Assembly (NCBI GenBank): GCA_017427465.1
Contig: JAFRST010000043.1
Coordinates: forward strand, 1-64,000
Reading direction: 5' to 3'
DNA length: 64,000 nt
Source: Clostridiales bacterium
GTDB lineage: Bacteria; Bacillota; Clostridia; Saccharofermentanales; Saccharofermentanaceae
Notes under the pieces: model-generated
What the model saw: the letters and a program-made list of their open reading frames with translations, nothing else
Databases searched by the model: none
Told to the model about the DNA's origin: nothing
Part shown: positions 45,258 to 54,672 of the stretch, in pieces
Layout of the letters: the number at the start of each line of letters is the position of its first letter
Numbering within the stretch: the first letter of the stretch is position 1
Position numbers and translations under genes: made by a program

Positions 45258-46871
45258 ATGGATAACATCAAGGTTTTTATTTGTGAAGACGAAAGCATCG
45301 TGCGTGAAGGTTTGCGCGATATGATCCCGTGGGAAAAGTACGGGTTCGAGTTCGTCGGGGATGCGCCGGACGGTGAGATGGCACTTCCCATGATCCGCAA
45401 ATTAAAACCGGATGTGATTATCACTGATATCACAATGCCTTTTATGGACGGCCTGTCACTTTGCAGGATCGTCATGAGCGAGCTTCCTAACACAAAGATC
45501 ATCATCATCAGCGGATACAGCGACTTCGAGTATGCCAGAAAGGCTATCGAATTAGGTGTTGAACAGTATCTGTTAAAGCCTGTCACGCGCGCCGACATGA
45601 TCAAGGCTTTGGAAGGCATCAAGCAGAAGATCACTGAAGAATCAGAGCAGCAGAACTACATCAGCAAGTATGAGCAGGAATTCAAGAAGTTCGAGAGATT
45701 CTCTCACAGGGCTTTTTTCGAGAAGCTCGTAGAAGGCTCGCTGTCTGTCCAGGAGATCTATGAGCAGGCAAATGAGCTTCATCTTAACCTGACTGCGAAC
45801 GGCTATAACCTCGTTATCTTCACGATCAGCGACGCGAACCAGTCCGGATATGCCGATGATGCAGCGAACGTAATGGAGAGCCTGTTCAATCACTTTATGC
45901 AGTATCCGGATTACATCCTTTTCAGATGTAATCTGCTTTCTTATGCGGTCCTTATCAAGGGTGATGCGGATGATCTCGCACAGCTCGGTGACCGTTGTGT
46001 CGATATGATCAGGCAGCACTGCGAAGAGGCTGATTCGGATCTTGAGTGGTATGCGGCAGTAGGCGTCCCGACTAACAGATTAAGCGGCCTTTCGCGCTGT
46101 TATGCCGATGCCAACAGGGCTTTTGCTTACAGACATCTTTTCCCTGAGAAGCATATCTTCACATCGGAGTTCTTCAAGACTGAGCAGTATGCTCCTAATG
46201 CCAAGGATCTCGATTCATTGGATGTATCAAAGCTCGATCCGATGATCATAAGAAACTTCGTAAGAAACGGCACATTAGCCGAGGTCGAATCTTTTGCCGA
46301 AGAATACATCGCGAGCATTGAGATAATGGAGAACAACTTCCTGTTCAGATATTATCTGCTCGTAAGTATCAGAGTTAATGTCGAACTGGCACTTAGAGAG
46401 ACCGGAGTAGAAGATCCGGATATCAATTTCCTGATGCCTTCTGTTGACATGGATATCGCTATAGAAGAGATCAGAAGCAGATTCGTAGATTATCTTAAGT
46501 CTGCGATCACTCTCCGTGATGCTGAGGCAATGAAGAGGAGCAGTGATATCATCGACAGCGCTCTCAGATACATAGACAGTCACTATACGGATGAGGATAT
46601 ATCGCTTGATTCCGTTGCCATAGCAAGCAACATCAGTGCGAATTACCTGTCTGCGCTGTTCAGCCAGAAGGTCGGTCTGTCATTCGTCGAGTACGTTACC
46701 AAGAAGCGTATGGAAAAGGCAAGGCAGCTCCTGAGAAAGACCGATAAGAGATCCGGTGAGATCGCAAGCGAAGTCGGTTACAAGGATCCCAGGTATTTCT
46801 CGTTCGTTTTCAAGAAAAAGCACGGTTGCACTCCAAGCCAGTATCGTAACGGAGAGACAGAGGAAGAATGA
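45258..46871 (+). CDS. YesN-type response regulator with AraC DNA-binding domain
   Basis: A 537-residue transcription regulator. The N-terminal receiver (about 1-125) has the acidic pocket E10/D11 and phospho-acceptor D57 (VIITDITMP). A long middle region follows, and the last 100 residues are an AraC double helix-turn-helix (DSVAIASNISANYLSALFSQ, GEIASEVGYKDPRYFSFVFK). It forms a two-component system with the next gene (ATGA overlap). The likely targets are the sugar ABC transporter and kinase genes downstream, by analogy with YesMN-type systems (inference). Confidence 0.93.
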   Translation: MDNIKVFICEDESIVREGLRDMIPWEKYGFEFVGDAPDGEMALPMIRKLKPDVIITDITMPFMDGLSLCRIVMSELPNTKIIIISGYSDFEYARKAIELGVEQYLLKPVTRADMIKALEGIKQKITEESEQQNYISKYEQEFKKFERFSHRAFFEKLVEGSLSVQEIYEQANELHLNLTANGYNLVIFTISDANQSGYADDAANVMESLFNHFMQYPDYILFRCNLLSYAVLIKGDADDLAQLGDRCVDMIRQHCEEADSDLEWYAAVGVPTNRLSGLSRCYADANRAFAYRHLFPEKHIFTSEFFKTEQYAPNAKDLDSLDVSKLDPMIIRNFVRNGTLAEVESFAEEYIASIEIMENNFLFRYYLLVSIRVNVELALRETGVEDPDINFLMPSVDMDIAIEEIRSRFVDYLKSAITLRDAEAMKRSSDIIDSALRYIDSHYTDEDISLDSVAIASNISANYLSALFSQKVGLSFVEYVTKKRMEKARQLLRKTDKRSGEIASEVGYKDPRYFSFVFKKKHGCTPSQYRNGETEEE

Positions 46872-48304
46872 CGAAGATCCGGGAACTGTTCAGGTCTGAA
46901 TCGATCCGGGGCAAGATGTCCCGTTTGCTCATGCAGATGTTTATTCCCATTACTTTTATCTTTGTGATCATGCTGGCGATGGTCCTTACGCGCAACATCA
47001 TGTTCGCATCGGTAAACGGCAATATCGCGGATGCCTCCGGCTTTAACCGTGAATTCAAAGAAGAAGTCGACCTTAAGATGTATCTGTACGTTACGGGCAG
47101 TAACGATGAGATACCGTGGGAAGATGTTAATTCCGCCAGAGAGCTTGCCGAGAGCCTTCTTGAGAGAACCAAGAACGAAGCCAGCCGTAAGTCGATGAAA
47201 AACGTTCTCATGCTCTGTGATAACTTAAGCGAATACATGAAGCAGATCGAGCAGACCGAACAGTACGATGAGCGTATGGACCAGCTCGAGACTAATATCT
47301 ACGGCATTACACAGCTCATTGAGGATAACTTCTATTCTTATCTTTATCATGAGGCAGGAGAGCTTGCGAGCATCCAGAAGCAGCTGGACTACTGGCTTAT
47401 CGCCGAGATCGCATTCGTTATCCTGGTCATAGTTGTTATCACGCCTACAGTTCTTAAGAGGGCATTTGCGTTAAGCAGGAGCATTACCGATCCTATCATT
47501 GAGATGAACAGCCGTGTTGAAGCTATCGGTGACGGTGATTTGAGCGCGCATACTCCCGTCAAGACGGATGACAGAAATCTCGCGCTCCTCTCGCTCGGTA
47601 TCGAAGATATGGCGGAAAGACTCAGTAAGCAGATAGAGCTTAACCGCCAGGAGCAGATTCATTTAAGAGAGACGGAGCTTTCATTGATACAGGCGCAGAT
47701 CAACCCGCACTTCCTCTATAATACTTTGGATGCGATCGTATGGCTCATCGAGAGCGGCAAGAACGACCAGGCTGAGCAGATGGTAACAAGCCTTTCACAG
47801 TATTTCCGTTCTTTCTTAAGCGACGGTAAAGAGATCGTTACGATAGAAGAAGAGACGAACCATATCAGAAGTTACCTTGAGATCCAGCAAGTACGCTACC
47901 GTGACATTATGGAGTATGAGATCGATGTGGATCCTTCTATCAACGGCTGTAAACTCCCGAAGCTTACCTTGCAGCCTCTTGTCGAGAATGCCATCTATCA
48001 TGGCCTTAAGCCTAAGCGTGGCAAGGGAGTAATCACTGTTACCGGTAATGCCGAAGGTGATAAGATACTCCTGACTGTTAAAGATACAGGCGCAGGCATG
48101 AATGAAGAACAGCTTCAGAGCCTTAAGACAAAGATCAGGAATGAAGATACTACCAGCTTCGGTCTGGTGGCGGCATATAAGAGGTTAAAACTCCTTTACG
48201 GAGACGGATTCGATTTTGATGTTACCAGCAAAGACGGTGAGGGTACATCGATCATTCTAAGCATCCCGAGAAAGGCGGACATTGAAAATGAAACGATTCT
48301 TTAG
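46868..48304 (+). CDS. YesM-type sensor histidine kinase
   Basis: A 478-residue membrane kinase. Membrane helices lie at about 24-46 and 178-196, enclosing an extracellular domain of about 130 residues, helical in look. HAMP region about 197-255, then the His_kinase box QINPHFLYNTLDAIVWLIES (His281) and the HATPase region LVENAIYHGL and DTGAGMNEEQ. Its stop codon lies 17 nt inside the following lipoprotein gene, so receptor and kinase are translated together. The outer domain probably contacts that lipoprotein (inference). Confidence 0.93.
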   Translation: MTKIRELFRSESIRGKMSRLLMQMFIPITFIFVIMLAMVLTRNIMFASVNGNIADASGFNREFKEEVDLKMYLYVTGSNDEIPWEDVNSARELAESLLERTKNEASRKSMKNVLMLCDNLSEYMKQIEQTEQYDERMDQLETNIYGITQLIEDNFYSYLYHEAGELASIQKQLDYWLIAEIAFVILVIVVITPTVLKRAFALSRSITDPIIEMNSRVEAIGDGDLSAHTPVKTDDRNLALLSLGIEDMAERLSKQIELNRQEQIHLRETELSLIQAQINPHFLYNTLDAIVWLIESGKNDQAEQMVTSLSQYFRSFLSDGKEIVTIEEETNHIRSYLEIQQVRYRDIMEYEIDVDPSINGCKLPKLTLQPLVENAIYHGLKPKRGKGVITVTGNAEGDKILLTVKDTGAGMNEEQLQSLKTKIRNEDTTSFGLVAAYKRLKLLYGDGFDFDVTSKDGEGTSIILSIPRKADIENETIL

Positions 48305-49274
48305 TCTTATCTTGTGTTTGGCTTTGGCCTGTAATATCGTTTCCTGCTCCGGCAAGAATGAACAGCCTAAGGATAAGGATCTTTATGTGATCGGCTTTTC
48401 ACAGGTCGGTTCCGAATCTGACTGGAGACTCGCTAACACAAAATCGATGGCTGATACTTTCACGGAGGATAAGGGTTACGAACTCCGCATGGAGAATGCC
48501 AAGCAGCGTCAGGATAATCAGTTCGCGGCGGTCCGTACATTCATCCTTGAAGGCGTTGACTGTATCATTATCGCGCCTACCGTAGAAGAAGGATGGGACA
48601 CGATCCTCAAGGAGATACAGGATGCGGGGATCCCGGTGATCATCATGGACCGTTCGGTTTCTGTTGCTGATAAGAACCTTTATCTTACAAATTACGGCTC
48701 CGACTTCCTCGAGCAGGGAAATATGGCTGTCAGATGGCTCGAAAAAGAGACTTCCGGCATATCATCTGATGATAAGCTGAGGATCCTCCACATTCAGGGA
48801 ACATACGGTGCTACAGCCCAGCTCCTTAGAACGAAGGCTTTGGAAGTTGCTGTTTCACAGCATGATAACTGGGAATTAGCGGCGCAGCTCTACGGAGATT
48901 TCACTGAGGCTAAGGCATATGAGGTCGTTACCGATTACTTAAGGACCGATAAGGACATAGATGTCATATACAGCGAGAACGATAACATGACTTACGGTGC
49001 CATGCGCGCATTGGAAGATGCCGGAATATCATATGGCAAGAACGGTCAGGTAAAGATAATATCTTTCGATGCTACGAAAAGGGCTTTGCAGTATTGCCTG
49101 GAAGGTAAGATCGATCTTTGCGTGGAATGTAATCCTCTGCATGGTCCGGGCGTAGAAGAACTGATCAATAAATACCGTAACGGTGAAGAGATCCCGAAGC
49201 ATGTCTATGTTGAAGAAACGGCATTTACTTCGACAGATCTTACTCAGGAGTTCATTGATTCAAGAGAATACTGA
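48288..49274 (+). CDS. Sugar-binding lipoprotein coupled to the histidine kinase (YtfQ-like)
   Basis: A 328-residue type 1 periplasmic-binding-protein-fold lipoprotein: signal peptide with lipobox IVSC (Cys20). The mature start VIGFSQVGSESDWRLANT matches the YtfQ group that binds furanose sugars. The ATG at 48288 is preferred to the TTG at 48282; AAAGGCGG lies upstream. Because it is joined to the kinase gene, while a second YtfQ-like protein (50805) is joined to the ABC genes, this one probably presents sugar to the kinase rather than to the transporter. Confidence 0.88.
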   Translation: MKRFFSLILCLALACNIVSCSGKNEQPKDKDLYVIGFSQVGSESDWRLANTKSMADTFTEDKGYELRMENAKQRQDNQFAAVRTFILEGVDCIIIAPTVEEGWDTILKEIQDAGIPVIIMDRSVSVADKNLYLTNYGSDFLEQGNMAVRWLEKETSGISSDDKLRILHIQGTYGATAQLLRTKALEVAVSQHDNWELAAQLYGDFTEAKAYEVVTDYLRTDKDIDVIYSENDNMTYGAMRALEDAGISYGKNGQVKIISFDATKRALQYCLEGKIDLCVECNPLHGPGVEELINKYRNGEEIPKHVYVEETAFTSTDLTQEFIDSREY

Positions 49275-49276
49275 TA

Positions 49277-50338
49277 TCAACCGCTGTTTCTGACATGAAG
49301 ATTCCAGCGTACTGGTTCAGTCTTTATCAGCTTATGATCTATAGCCGATAACAATGTATCTGCGGCAGTTTTTGTGAGTTCTTTCTCACTGTGGCCTAAC
49401 GAGGTAATGCCTACCGGATCCTTAGGGAAGTAGCTGTTCTCAAAGCTTACTACTGCAATATCTTTTGGTACGGATCTGCCGCGCTTTTCCAATGATTTAA
49501 TAAGCCTGAATGCGATCTCGTCATTATGGCAGACTACGGCTGAACATTCCGGATCCATCTCTTTGATGAATCTTTGGAGCATATCGTCGTCTCCTTTAAT
49601 GAGTTTTTTCCGGTCACGTGATGTGAAGAAGAATGAACTGTGCTCGTCAAATGCCAGACCGTATTCTTTGCACGCTTCGATATAGCCTTTATACCGCGTC
49701 AGACCGCGCGAATCATCGCAGCGGAAGATGCAGCATGTCTTTTTATGTCCGCACTCTTTAAGATGTGATACGAGCTTTATGGCGCCGTTAAGATCGTCTT
49801 CTTTTATGCACATCGCATTAGAGGGTTCTGAATATGAAGAGTACAGGTAGACAACGGGTATTCCTTTTTTACTGATCTTATCTATAAGTTCTATATTCGG
49901 ATTGGGAATGACATCAGCCGTAGGCTCGATCAGGACCGCGGCAGGCGTATTCTCCAAAACTTTATTCAGAGCTTCATGCTCTTTGGAAAAAGAATGATCC
50001 GTACTGTAACAGATGAGATCGTATTTTTTCTTTTTAAGATATTCTTTTAACTGTGAGATAAATTCAGGTTTCTCATATTCGAACTTGTCGCCGGTGATAA
50101 ATACGACAGTATCCTGGAGCTTGGAAGCGATGCCCTCTATGTAAGATCCGCTTCCGCGTTTTTTTACTATAAGACCTTTATCAACAAGGATATTAAGAGC
50201 AGCTCTTATCGTCTGTCTGCTGCATGAGAAATCAGCGCAAAGGGATTCTTCGGAAGCGAGCTTGGTAATACCGGCCGCGCGCATACGGCGGAGTTCAGAC
50301 TCAAGCTGGTATGCAATCCGGAGGTATTTGTCTTCCAT
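49277..50338 (-). CDS. araR: AraR-like repressor (GntR HTH plus LacI-type sugar domain)
   Basis: A 353-residue regulator. Residues 1-70 are a GntR winged helix (LASEESLCADFSCSRQTIRA followed by LNILVDKGLIVKKRGSGSYI). Residues 85-353 are a LacI/GalR-type ligand domain (VFITGDKFEYEKPEF, VVCHNDEIAFRLIKSL). This domain pair is that of B. subtilis AraR, which represses arabinose genes. The open frame starts at 50353, but GAAGGGA marks the ATG at 50338. It is convergent to the sensor lipoprotein and divergent from the transporter operon, with a TATAAT -10 at 50379-50374. Confidence 0.9.
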   Translation of the reverse strand: MEDKYLRIAYQLESELRRMRAAGITKLASEESLCADFSCSRQTIRAALNILVDKGLIVKKRGSGSYIEGIASKLQDTVVFITGDKFEYEKPEFISQLKEYLKKKKYDLICYSTDHSFSKEHEALNKVLENTPAAVLIEPTADVIPNPNIELIDKISKKGIPVVYLYSSYSEPSNAMCIKEDDLNGAIKLVSHLKECGHKKTCCIFRCDDSRGLTRYKGYIEACKEYGLAFDEHSSFFFTSRDRKKLIKGDDDMLQRFIKEMDPECSAVVCHNDEIAFRLIKSLEKRGRSVPKDIAVVSFENSYFPKDPVGITSLGHSEKELTKTAADTLLSAIDHKLIKTEPVRWNLHVRNSG

Positions 50339-50804
50339 GGCAAGTCCCTTCATAACTGATATTTCTTAGTTAAATTATAAGAAAAGTGGTATGTGAACTT
50401 CATATCCGATAAATGCAAAAATCTTTAGATTCACAAGGGCTCGATAGAGCCGATGCCGATAATTTACCGTCTTTTTTAACCGGAGATGAAAATTTTATGT
50501 TTGAAGATTTGGACCTTTTTACAAAATGCAATAAGGCTCTCTTAAGTTTTGTGAAATCTGTTCTGAAAATTTTCGACAAGTTATCGGAAATTATCAAACA
50601 AAAAGCAGATAAACCCGGCTCGTATCATAAAAGTTGTACGCTTTATCCCACGAAAAACGAAAGCTGTATTTAGGCAGATTTACCATTTGCAAAACCCCAT
50701 ATGAGATTCGTGGAACGGCTTTATCGAAAATGGTTAAGTGTAGCCAGAGCACAGGATATGCCTGTGGTTCCAAGAAATTCATTATGAGAAATGAGGTAAG
50801 AAAC
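50339..50804. promoter_or_regulatory. Divergent control region of the sugar transporter operon
   Basis: It holds the araR-like promoter (TATAAT on the minus strand, 50379-50374) and an imperfect dyad GGTATGTGAA/TTCATATCC at 50388-50407 overlapping its -35. Further on are TTGTACG (50634-50640), similar to one AraR half-site, an inverted pair CCACGAA (50648-50654) and TTCGTGG (50707-50713), and a hairpin CACAGG-ATATG-CCTGTG just before the binding-protein gene. An open frame at 50413-50673 has no family match and is probably not a gene. No plus-strand promoter was clear. Confidence 0.5.
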
Positions 50805-51842
50805 ATGAAAAAATTCATGAAGACTCTGCTTGCCGGTGCTCTCGCTCTTTCTATGACTATGGGCTTGGCAGCATGCAACGGTTCCGACAACAAGGGCGGC
50901 GACAACACACAGGCTGCTCCTACAGAGAGCAAGGAGACAGAAGCAGCTCCTGCTACACAGGGCGGCAACGACGGCGAACTCATCAAGGTCGGTATCATCA
51001 ACAACGATCCTAACGAGTCCGGTTATCGTACAGCTAACGTTGAAGACATGAAGAAGACATTCACAGAGGCTAACGGATATGATGCAGATTTCTTCTATAG
51101 CCTTAAGAATGAAGAGCAGATCGCACAGGCTCAGAAGTACATTCAGGACGAGGTTGACTATCTCTTGATCTCAGCAGCTGGTACATCAGGTTGGGACGGA
51201 GTTCTTGAGCAGGCACAGAAGGCCGGCATCAAGGTTATCCTCTTCGACAGAACAATCGACGCAGACGAGAGCCTCTATGAAGCATCCATCGTTTCCGACA
51301 TGGCTAAGGAAGGCCAGCAGGCAGTTGATTGGCTCGCTTCCCAGAACCTCGACGAATACAAGATCATCCACATCCAGGGCGTTATGGGTTCATCCGCTCA
51401 GATCGGCCGTTCCGGCGCTTTGGACGAGAAGGTAGCTGCAGAAGCTAACTGGAGCATCGTAGTTCAGCAGACAGCTGACTGGTCTGAGGAGACAGCTCAG
51501 CAGATCGTTCAGTCTGTTATCGACTCTAAGGAATCTTTCAACGTTATCTATGCTGAGAACGACAACATGGCTAAGGGCGCAGCAGCTGCTCTCGATAAGG
51601 CTAACATCTCTCACGGCGTAGGCAAGGACGTTATCATCATCGGTTTCGACTGCAACACATGGGCACTTGAAGAGCTCCTCGCAGGCAACTGGAATTATGA
51701 CGGTCAGTGCAATCCTTTCCAGGCTTCCTACATCGACGACATCATCAAGAACGGCGTTAAGACAAAGGTAGTCATCATGGAAGAGAAGGGCTTCGACGCT
51801 AAGACAATTACACAGGAAGACGTTGATACTTACGGAATCTGA
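50805..51842 (+). CDS. Sugar ABC transporter substrate-binding lipoprotein (YtfQ-like)
   Basis: A 345-residue binding protein: signal peptide with lipobox LAAC (Cys24), a Thr/Glu/Gln-rich linker, then a type 1 binding fold (VGIINNDPNESGYRTANVED, AAGTSGWDGVLEQAQKAGIK, AENDNMAKGAAAALDKANIS). The frame is open from 50634, but GAGGTAAG sits before the ATG at 50805. It is the first gene of the transporter operon. Codon choice is noticeably biased to C-ending codons, typical of high expression. The strong hairpin after it should raise its level over the membrane parts. Sugar probably arabinose, by neighbours. Confidence 0.9.
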   Translation: MKKFMKTLLAGALALSMTMGLAACNGSDNKGGDNTQAAPTESKETEAAPATQGGNDGELIKVGIINNDPNESGYRTANVEDMKKTFTEANGYDADFFYSLKNEEQIAQAQKYIQDEVDYLLISAAGTSGWDGVLEQAQKAGIKVILFDRTIDADESLYEASIVSDMAKEGQQAVDWLASQNLDEYKIIHIQGVMGSSAQIGRSGALDEKVAAEANWSIVVQQTADWSEETAQQIVQSVIDSKESFNVIYAENDNMAKGAAAALDKANISHGVGKDVIIIGFDCNTWALEELLAGNWNYDGQCNPFQASYIDDIIKNGVKTKVVIMEEKGFDAKTITQEDVDTYGI

Positions 51843-51905
51843 TATTTGGTCCCTCACCCGAATTAAGCAGTAACCTTTAAACCAAATAGAAGATTTTTTG
51901 ACAGT

Positions 51906-51948
51906 GAATGTGCGATGCGATGCGTCTCATCGCATCGCACATTCTTTT
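51906..51948 (+). terminator. Perfect 17-bp intercistronic hairpin with T run
   Basis: GAATGTGCGATGCGATG (51906-51922) pairs perfectly with its complement at 51928-51944, loop CGTCT, followed by TTTT. It lies between the binding protein and ATPase genes and probably acts as a leaky terminator and 3' stabiliser. Confidence 0.88.
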
Positions 51949-51990
51949 CGCTAACAAGAACACCAAGGCAACGATTTTAGGAGGAAGACC

Positions 51991-53505
51991 ATGGAAGAAG
52001 GCGCAGTTTTGGAGATGCGTGGGATATGCAAATTTTTCCCGGGCGTGCGCGCTCTTGAGAATGTAGATTTCACTTTAAGAGAAGGCGAGATCCATGCTCT
52101 GATGGGCGAGAACGGTGCAGGTAAATCGACACTTATCAAAGTGCTTACCGGCGTATATCCAAAGGATGCAGGCTCAGTCTGGCTGAAAGGCACAGAAAAG
52201 CCGATACATATCAAATCACCGCAGGATGCACAGAATAAAGGCATTGCGACTGTATATCAGGAGATCACTCTCTGTCCTAATCTTACTGTTGCCGAGAACA
52301 TGTACATCGGAAGAACAAAAGGCCCTTTAACAAACTGGGGAAACATTAACAGGAGAGCAGGCAAACTCCTTGATGAACTTGATATCCCTGTTAATCCCAA
52401 AGAACAGCTCGGCAATTGCTCTATCGCCGTTCAGCAGATGGTGGCAATAGCACGTGCAGTTGATATGGAATGTAAAGTCCTTATCCTTGACGAACCTACT
52501 TCTTCACTGGATGAGCAGGAAGTACAGAAGCTTTTCGTCCTCATGAGAGATCTCAGGAAGAAGGGTGTCGGAATTATCTTCGTAACGCATTTCCTAGAGC
52601 AGGTCTATGAAGTATGCGACCGGATCACCGTTCTGCGTGACGGAAAACTTGTCGGTGAATACATCATAGAAGATCTGCCCAGAGTACAGCTCGTATCCAA
52701 GATGCTCGGAAAAGATTTTGACGACATGGCCGACATCAAGAGCGACACTGATATAGCTAATATCGACCTTAATGAAACGCCCGTCTACGAAGCAAAGCAT
52801 CTTACCGGTACGACCGGTATCAAGCCGTTTGATTTTGAGATACATAAAGGAGAGGTTAACGGCTTTACCGGTCTTCTGGGATCCGGAAGATCCGAGAGCG
52901 TACGTGCTATCTTCGGTGCTGACAGAGTAGCCGGCGGCAAGACCATGATGAATGGTAAGCCTGTAAGGATCAGAAAGCCTCTTGATGCTATGAAGCTCGG
53001 CATCAGCTATTTGCCTGAGGACCGTAAGAATGACGGTATCGTAGGAGATCTTTCAGTAAGAGATAATATTATCCTCGCTCTGCAGGTAATGAAGGGATTT
53101 TTCAGACCGTTTTCCAAGGCACAGGCCGAGGCATTTGCAGATGAATACATCAAGCTCCTGAATATCAAGACAGCTTCGACAGATACGCCGATCAAGTCTT
53201 TGTCAGGCGGTAACCAGCAGAAAGTTATCCTTGCCAGATGGCTTCTCGCAAACCCCGTATATCTGATCCTTGACGAGCCCACGAGAGGTATCGACGTAGG
53301 TACAAAGGTCGAGATCCAGAAACTCGTGTTAAAGCTCGCAGCGGAAGGAAAGAGCGTTACGTTTATTTCTTCCGAGATCGACGAGATGATAAGAACCTGT
53401 TCACGTCTCATTGTAATGCGTGACGGCAAGGTCGTCGGTGAACTTAAGGGCGACGATCTCAATCAAAATAAGATCATGGCAACAATTGCCGGAGGTGAAT
53501 CCTAA
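51991..53505 (+). CDS. Sugar ABC transporter ATPase, two fused nucleotide-binding domains
   Basis: A 504-residue protein of the RbsA/AraG/YtfR type. The first domain has Walker A GENGAGKSTLIK and Walker B VLILDEPTSSLD; its signature is the degenerate CSIAVQQMVAIARA. The second domain has a degenerate Walker A, GLLGSGRSESVRA, and a canonical signature LSGGNQQKVILARWL. This asymmetry is normal in the family. AGGAGGAAG precedes the ATG. It energises the two permeases that follow. Confidence 0.95.
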   Translation: MEEGAVLEMRGICKFFPGVRALENVDFTLREGEIHALMGENGAGKSTLIKVLTGVYPKDAGSVWLKGTEKPIHIKSPQDAQNKGIATVYQEITLCPNLTVAENMYIGRTKGPLTNWGNINRRAGKLLDELDIPVNPKEQLGNCSIAVQQMVAIARAVDMECKVLILDEPTSSLDEQEVQKLFVLMRDLRKKGVGIIFVTHFLEQVYEVCDRITVLRDGKLVGEYIIEDLPRVQLVSKMLGKDFDDMADIKSDTDIANIDLNETPVYEAKHLTGTTGIKPFDFEIHKGEVNGFTGLLGSGRSESVRAIFGADRVAGGKTMMNGKPVRIRKPLDAMKLGISYLPEDRKNDGIVGDLSVRDNIILALQVMKGFFRPFSKAQAEAFADEYIKLLNIKTASTDTPIKSLSGGNQQKVILARWLLANPVYLILDEPTRGIDVGTKVEIQKLVLKLAAEGKSVTFISSEIDEMIRTCSRLIVMRDGKVVGELKGDDLNQNKIMATIAGGES

Positions 53506-54671
53506 TGTCAACTAACGAAAATGCGATAAGCTCCCGCAAGTCTGCCAGAAGCTTCTTCGGAAAGATGGTCCGCAATCAGCTGTTTATTCCGCTTGCAGCG
53601 CTTTTGCTGCTTATCCTGTTCAACATTGCGGCAGATATTTTCCTTCATGTTGAAACATCTTTTTTCAAGGTTGTTCTTGAACCGAGCAGTGCAGGCAACC
53701 TGATCCTGTCGGGAAACCTGATCACCATTATCGATAACGCGTCAGAGCTGGCACTTCTTGCCATCGGTATGACACTCGTAACTTCCGCTGCAGGCGGTCA
53801 GGATATTTCCGTAGGCGCGACGATCGCTATCGCAGGTTCTACGGTATTAAGAATAGTTAAAGGCGTTTCTCCGAATATATCCGGCGGAAAATTCGCAGTC
53901 GTTATTATCTGTGCGTTCCTCCTGTGTGTTGTAGTCTCTGCTTTGTTCGGTGCTTTCAACGGTGCTCTTGTAGCGTGCTTCAAGATACAGCCGATGGTAG
54001 CCACACTTATTCTTTTTACAGCCGGACGCTCGATCGCGGCATGGATCAACAACAACGATAACATCTCAATCAACGATGTCCGCTTCGGATACTTCGGTAA
54101 CTTCATCCCGGGAATCCCGGTACCTACTCCGGTGTTCATTACGGCGATCTGCCTTGGAATTATTGCTTTGGTCCTGAAGTTCACCAATTTAAGACTGTAT
54201 GCACAGTCAGTCGGTATCAATTCGTCTTCTTCAAGACTTAACGGTATCAACCCGAAAATGATCAAGCTGCTTACTTTTATCATCCTCGGTGTTTGCGTAG
54301 CCGTTTGCGGATTCATCAAAGTATCCCGTACTTCTTCGATCACATACGCTGTTATCGCCAACAATATCGAAATGGATGCGATCCTTGCAGTCGCATTGGG
54401 CGGTAATAACTTAGGCGGCGGTAAGTTCAATCTGACCGCATCTGTTCTGGGTGCTTATGTTATCCAGTTCCTTACAACTACATTGTTCAGAATGAAGGTA
54501 AGCTCAAGTGCGATCTCCGCATATAAGGCTATAGTAGTAATCCTTCTCATCATCATGTCTTCGCCTTTCATCCGCAAGAAGTTAGCTGACAGAAAGAGCA
54601 GGAGAGAAGCTGCAAGGATAACAAGGGCTAAAGCTGCCTTAGATGCCGGTGCCGGAAAGGAGAGTGTCTGA
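53505..54671 (+). CDS. Sugar ABC transporter permease (YtfT-like)
   Basis: A 388-residue BPD_transp_2 family permease with about ten membrane segments and the family stretch TAAGGQDISVGATIAIAGS-type motif (TSAAGGQDISVGA). It starts inside the ATPase stop codon (TAATG). The C-terminal tail is basic and Ala-rich. Together with the next permease it forms the heterodimeric channel seen in YtfQRT-YjfF systems, which carry furanose forms of galactose or arabinose. Confidence 0.92.
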   Translation: MSTNENAISSRKSARSFFGKMVRNQLFIPLAALLLLILFNIAADIFLHVETSFFKVVLEPSSAGNLILSGNLITIIDNASELALLAIGMTLVTSAAGGQDISVGATIAIAGSTVLRIVKGVSPNISGGKFAVVIICAFLLCVVVSALFGAFNGALVACFKIQPMVATLILFTAGRSIAAWINNNDNISINDVRFGYFGNFIPGIPVPTPVFITAICLGIIALVLKFTNLRLYAQSVGINSSSSRLNGINPKMIKLLTFIILGVCVAVCGFIKVSRTSSITYAVIANNIEMDAILAVALGGNNLGGGKFNLTASVLGAYVIQFLTTTLFRMKVSSSAISAYKAIVVILLIIMSSPFIRKKLADRKSRREAARITRAKAALDAGAGKESV

Positions 54672-54672
54672 T

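Noticed and set aside
48288..49274. Second YtfQ-like lipoprotein as the transporter's main binding protein
   Set aside because: It is joined to the kinase gene, and another binding protein leads the ABC operon.
50413..50673. Plus-strand open frame of 86 codons in the araR-transporter gap
   Set aside because: No ribosome site, no recognisable family, and it spans likely regulatory DNA.
53798..54430. Minus-strand open frame of 210 codons inside the permease
   Set aside because: Antisense shadow of hydrophobic codons; the plus-strand permease is certain.
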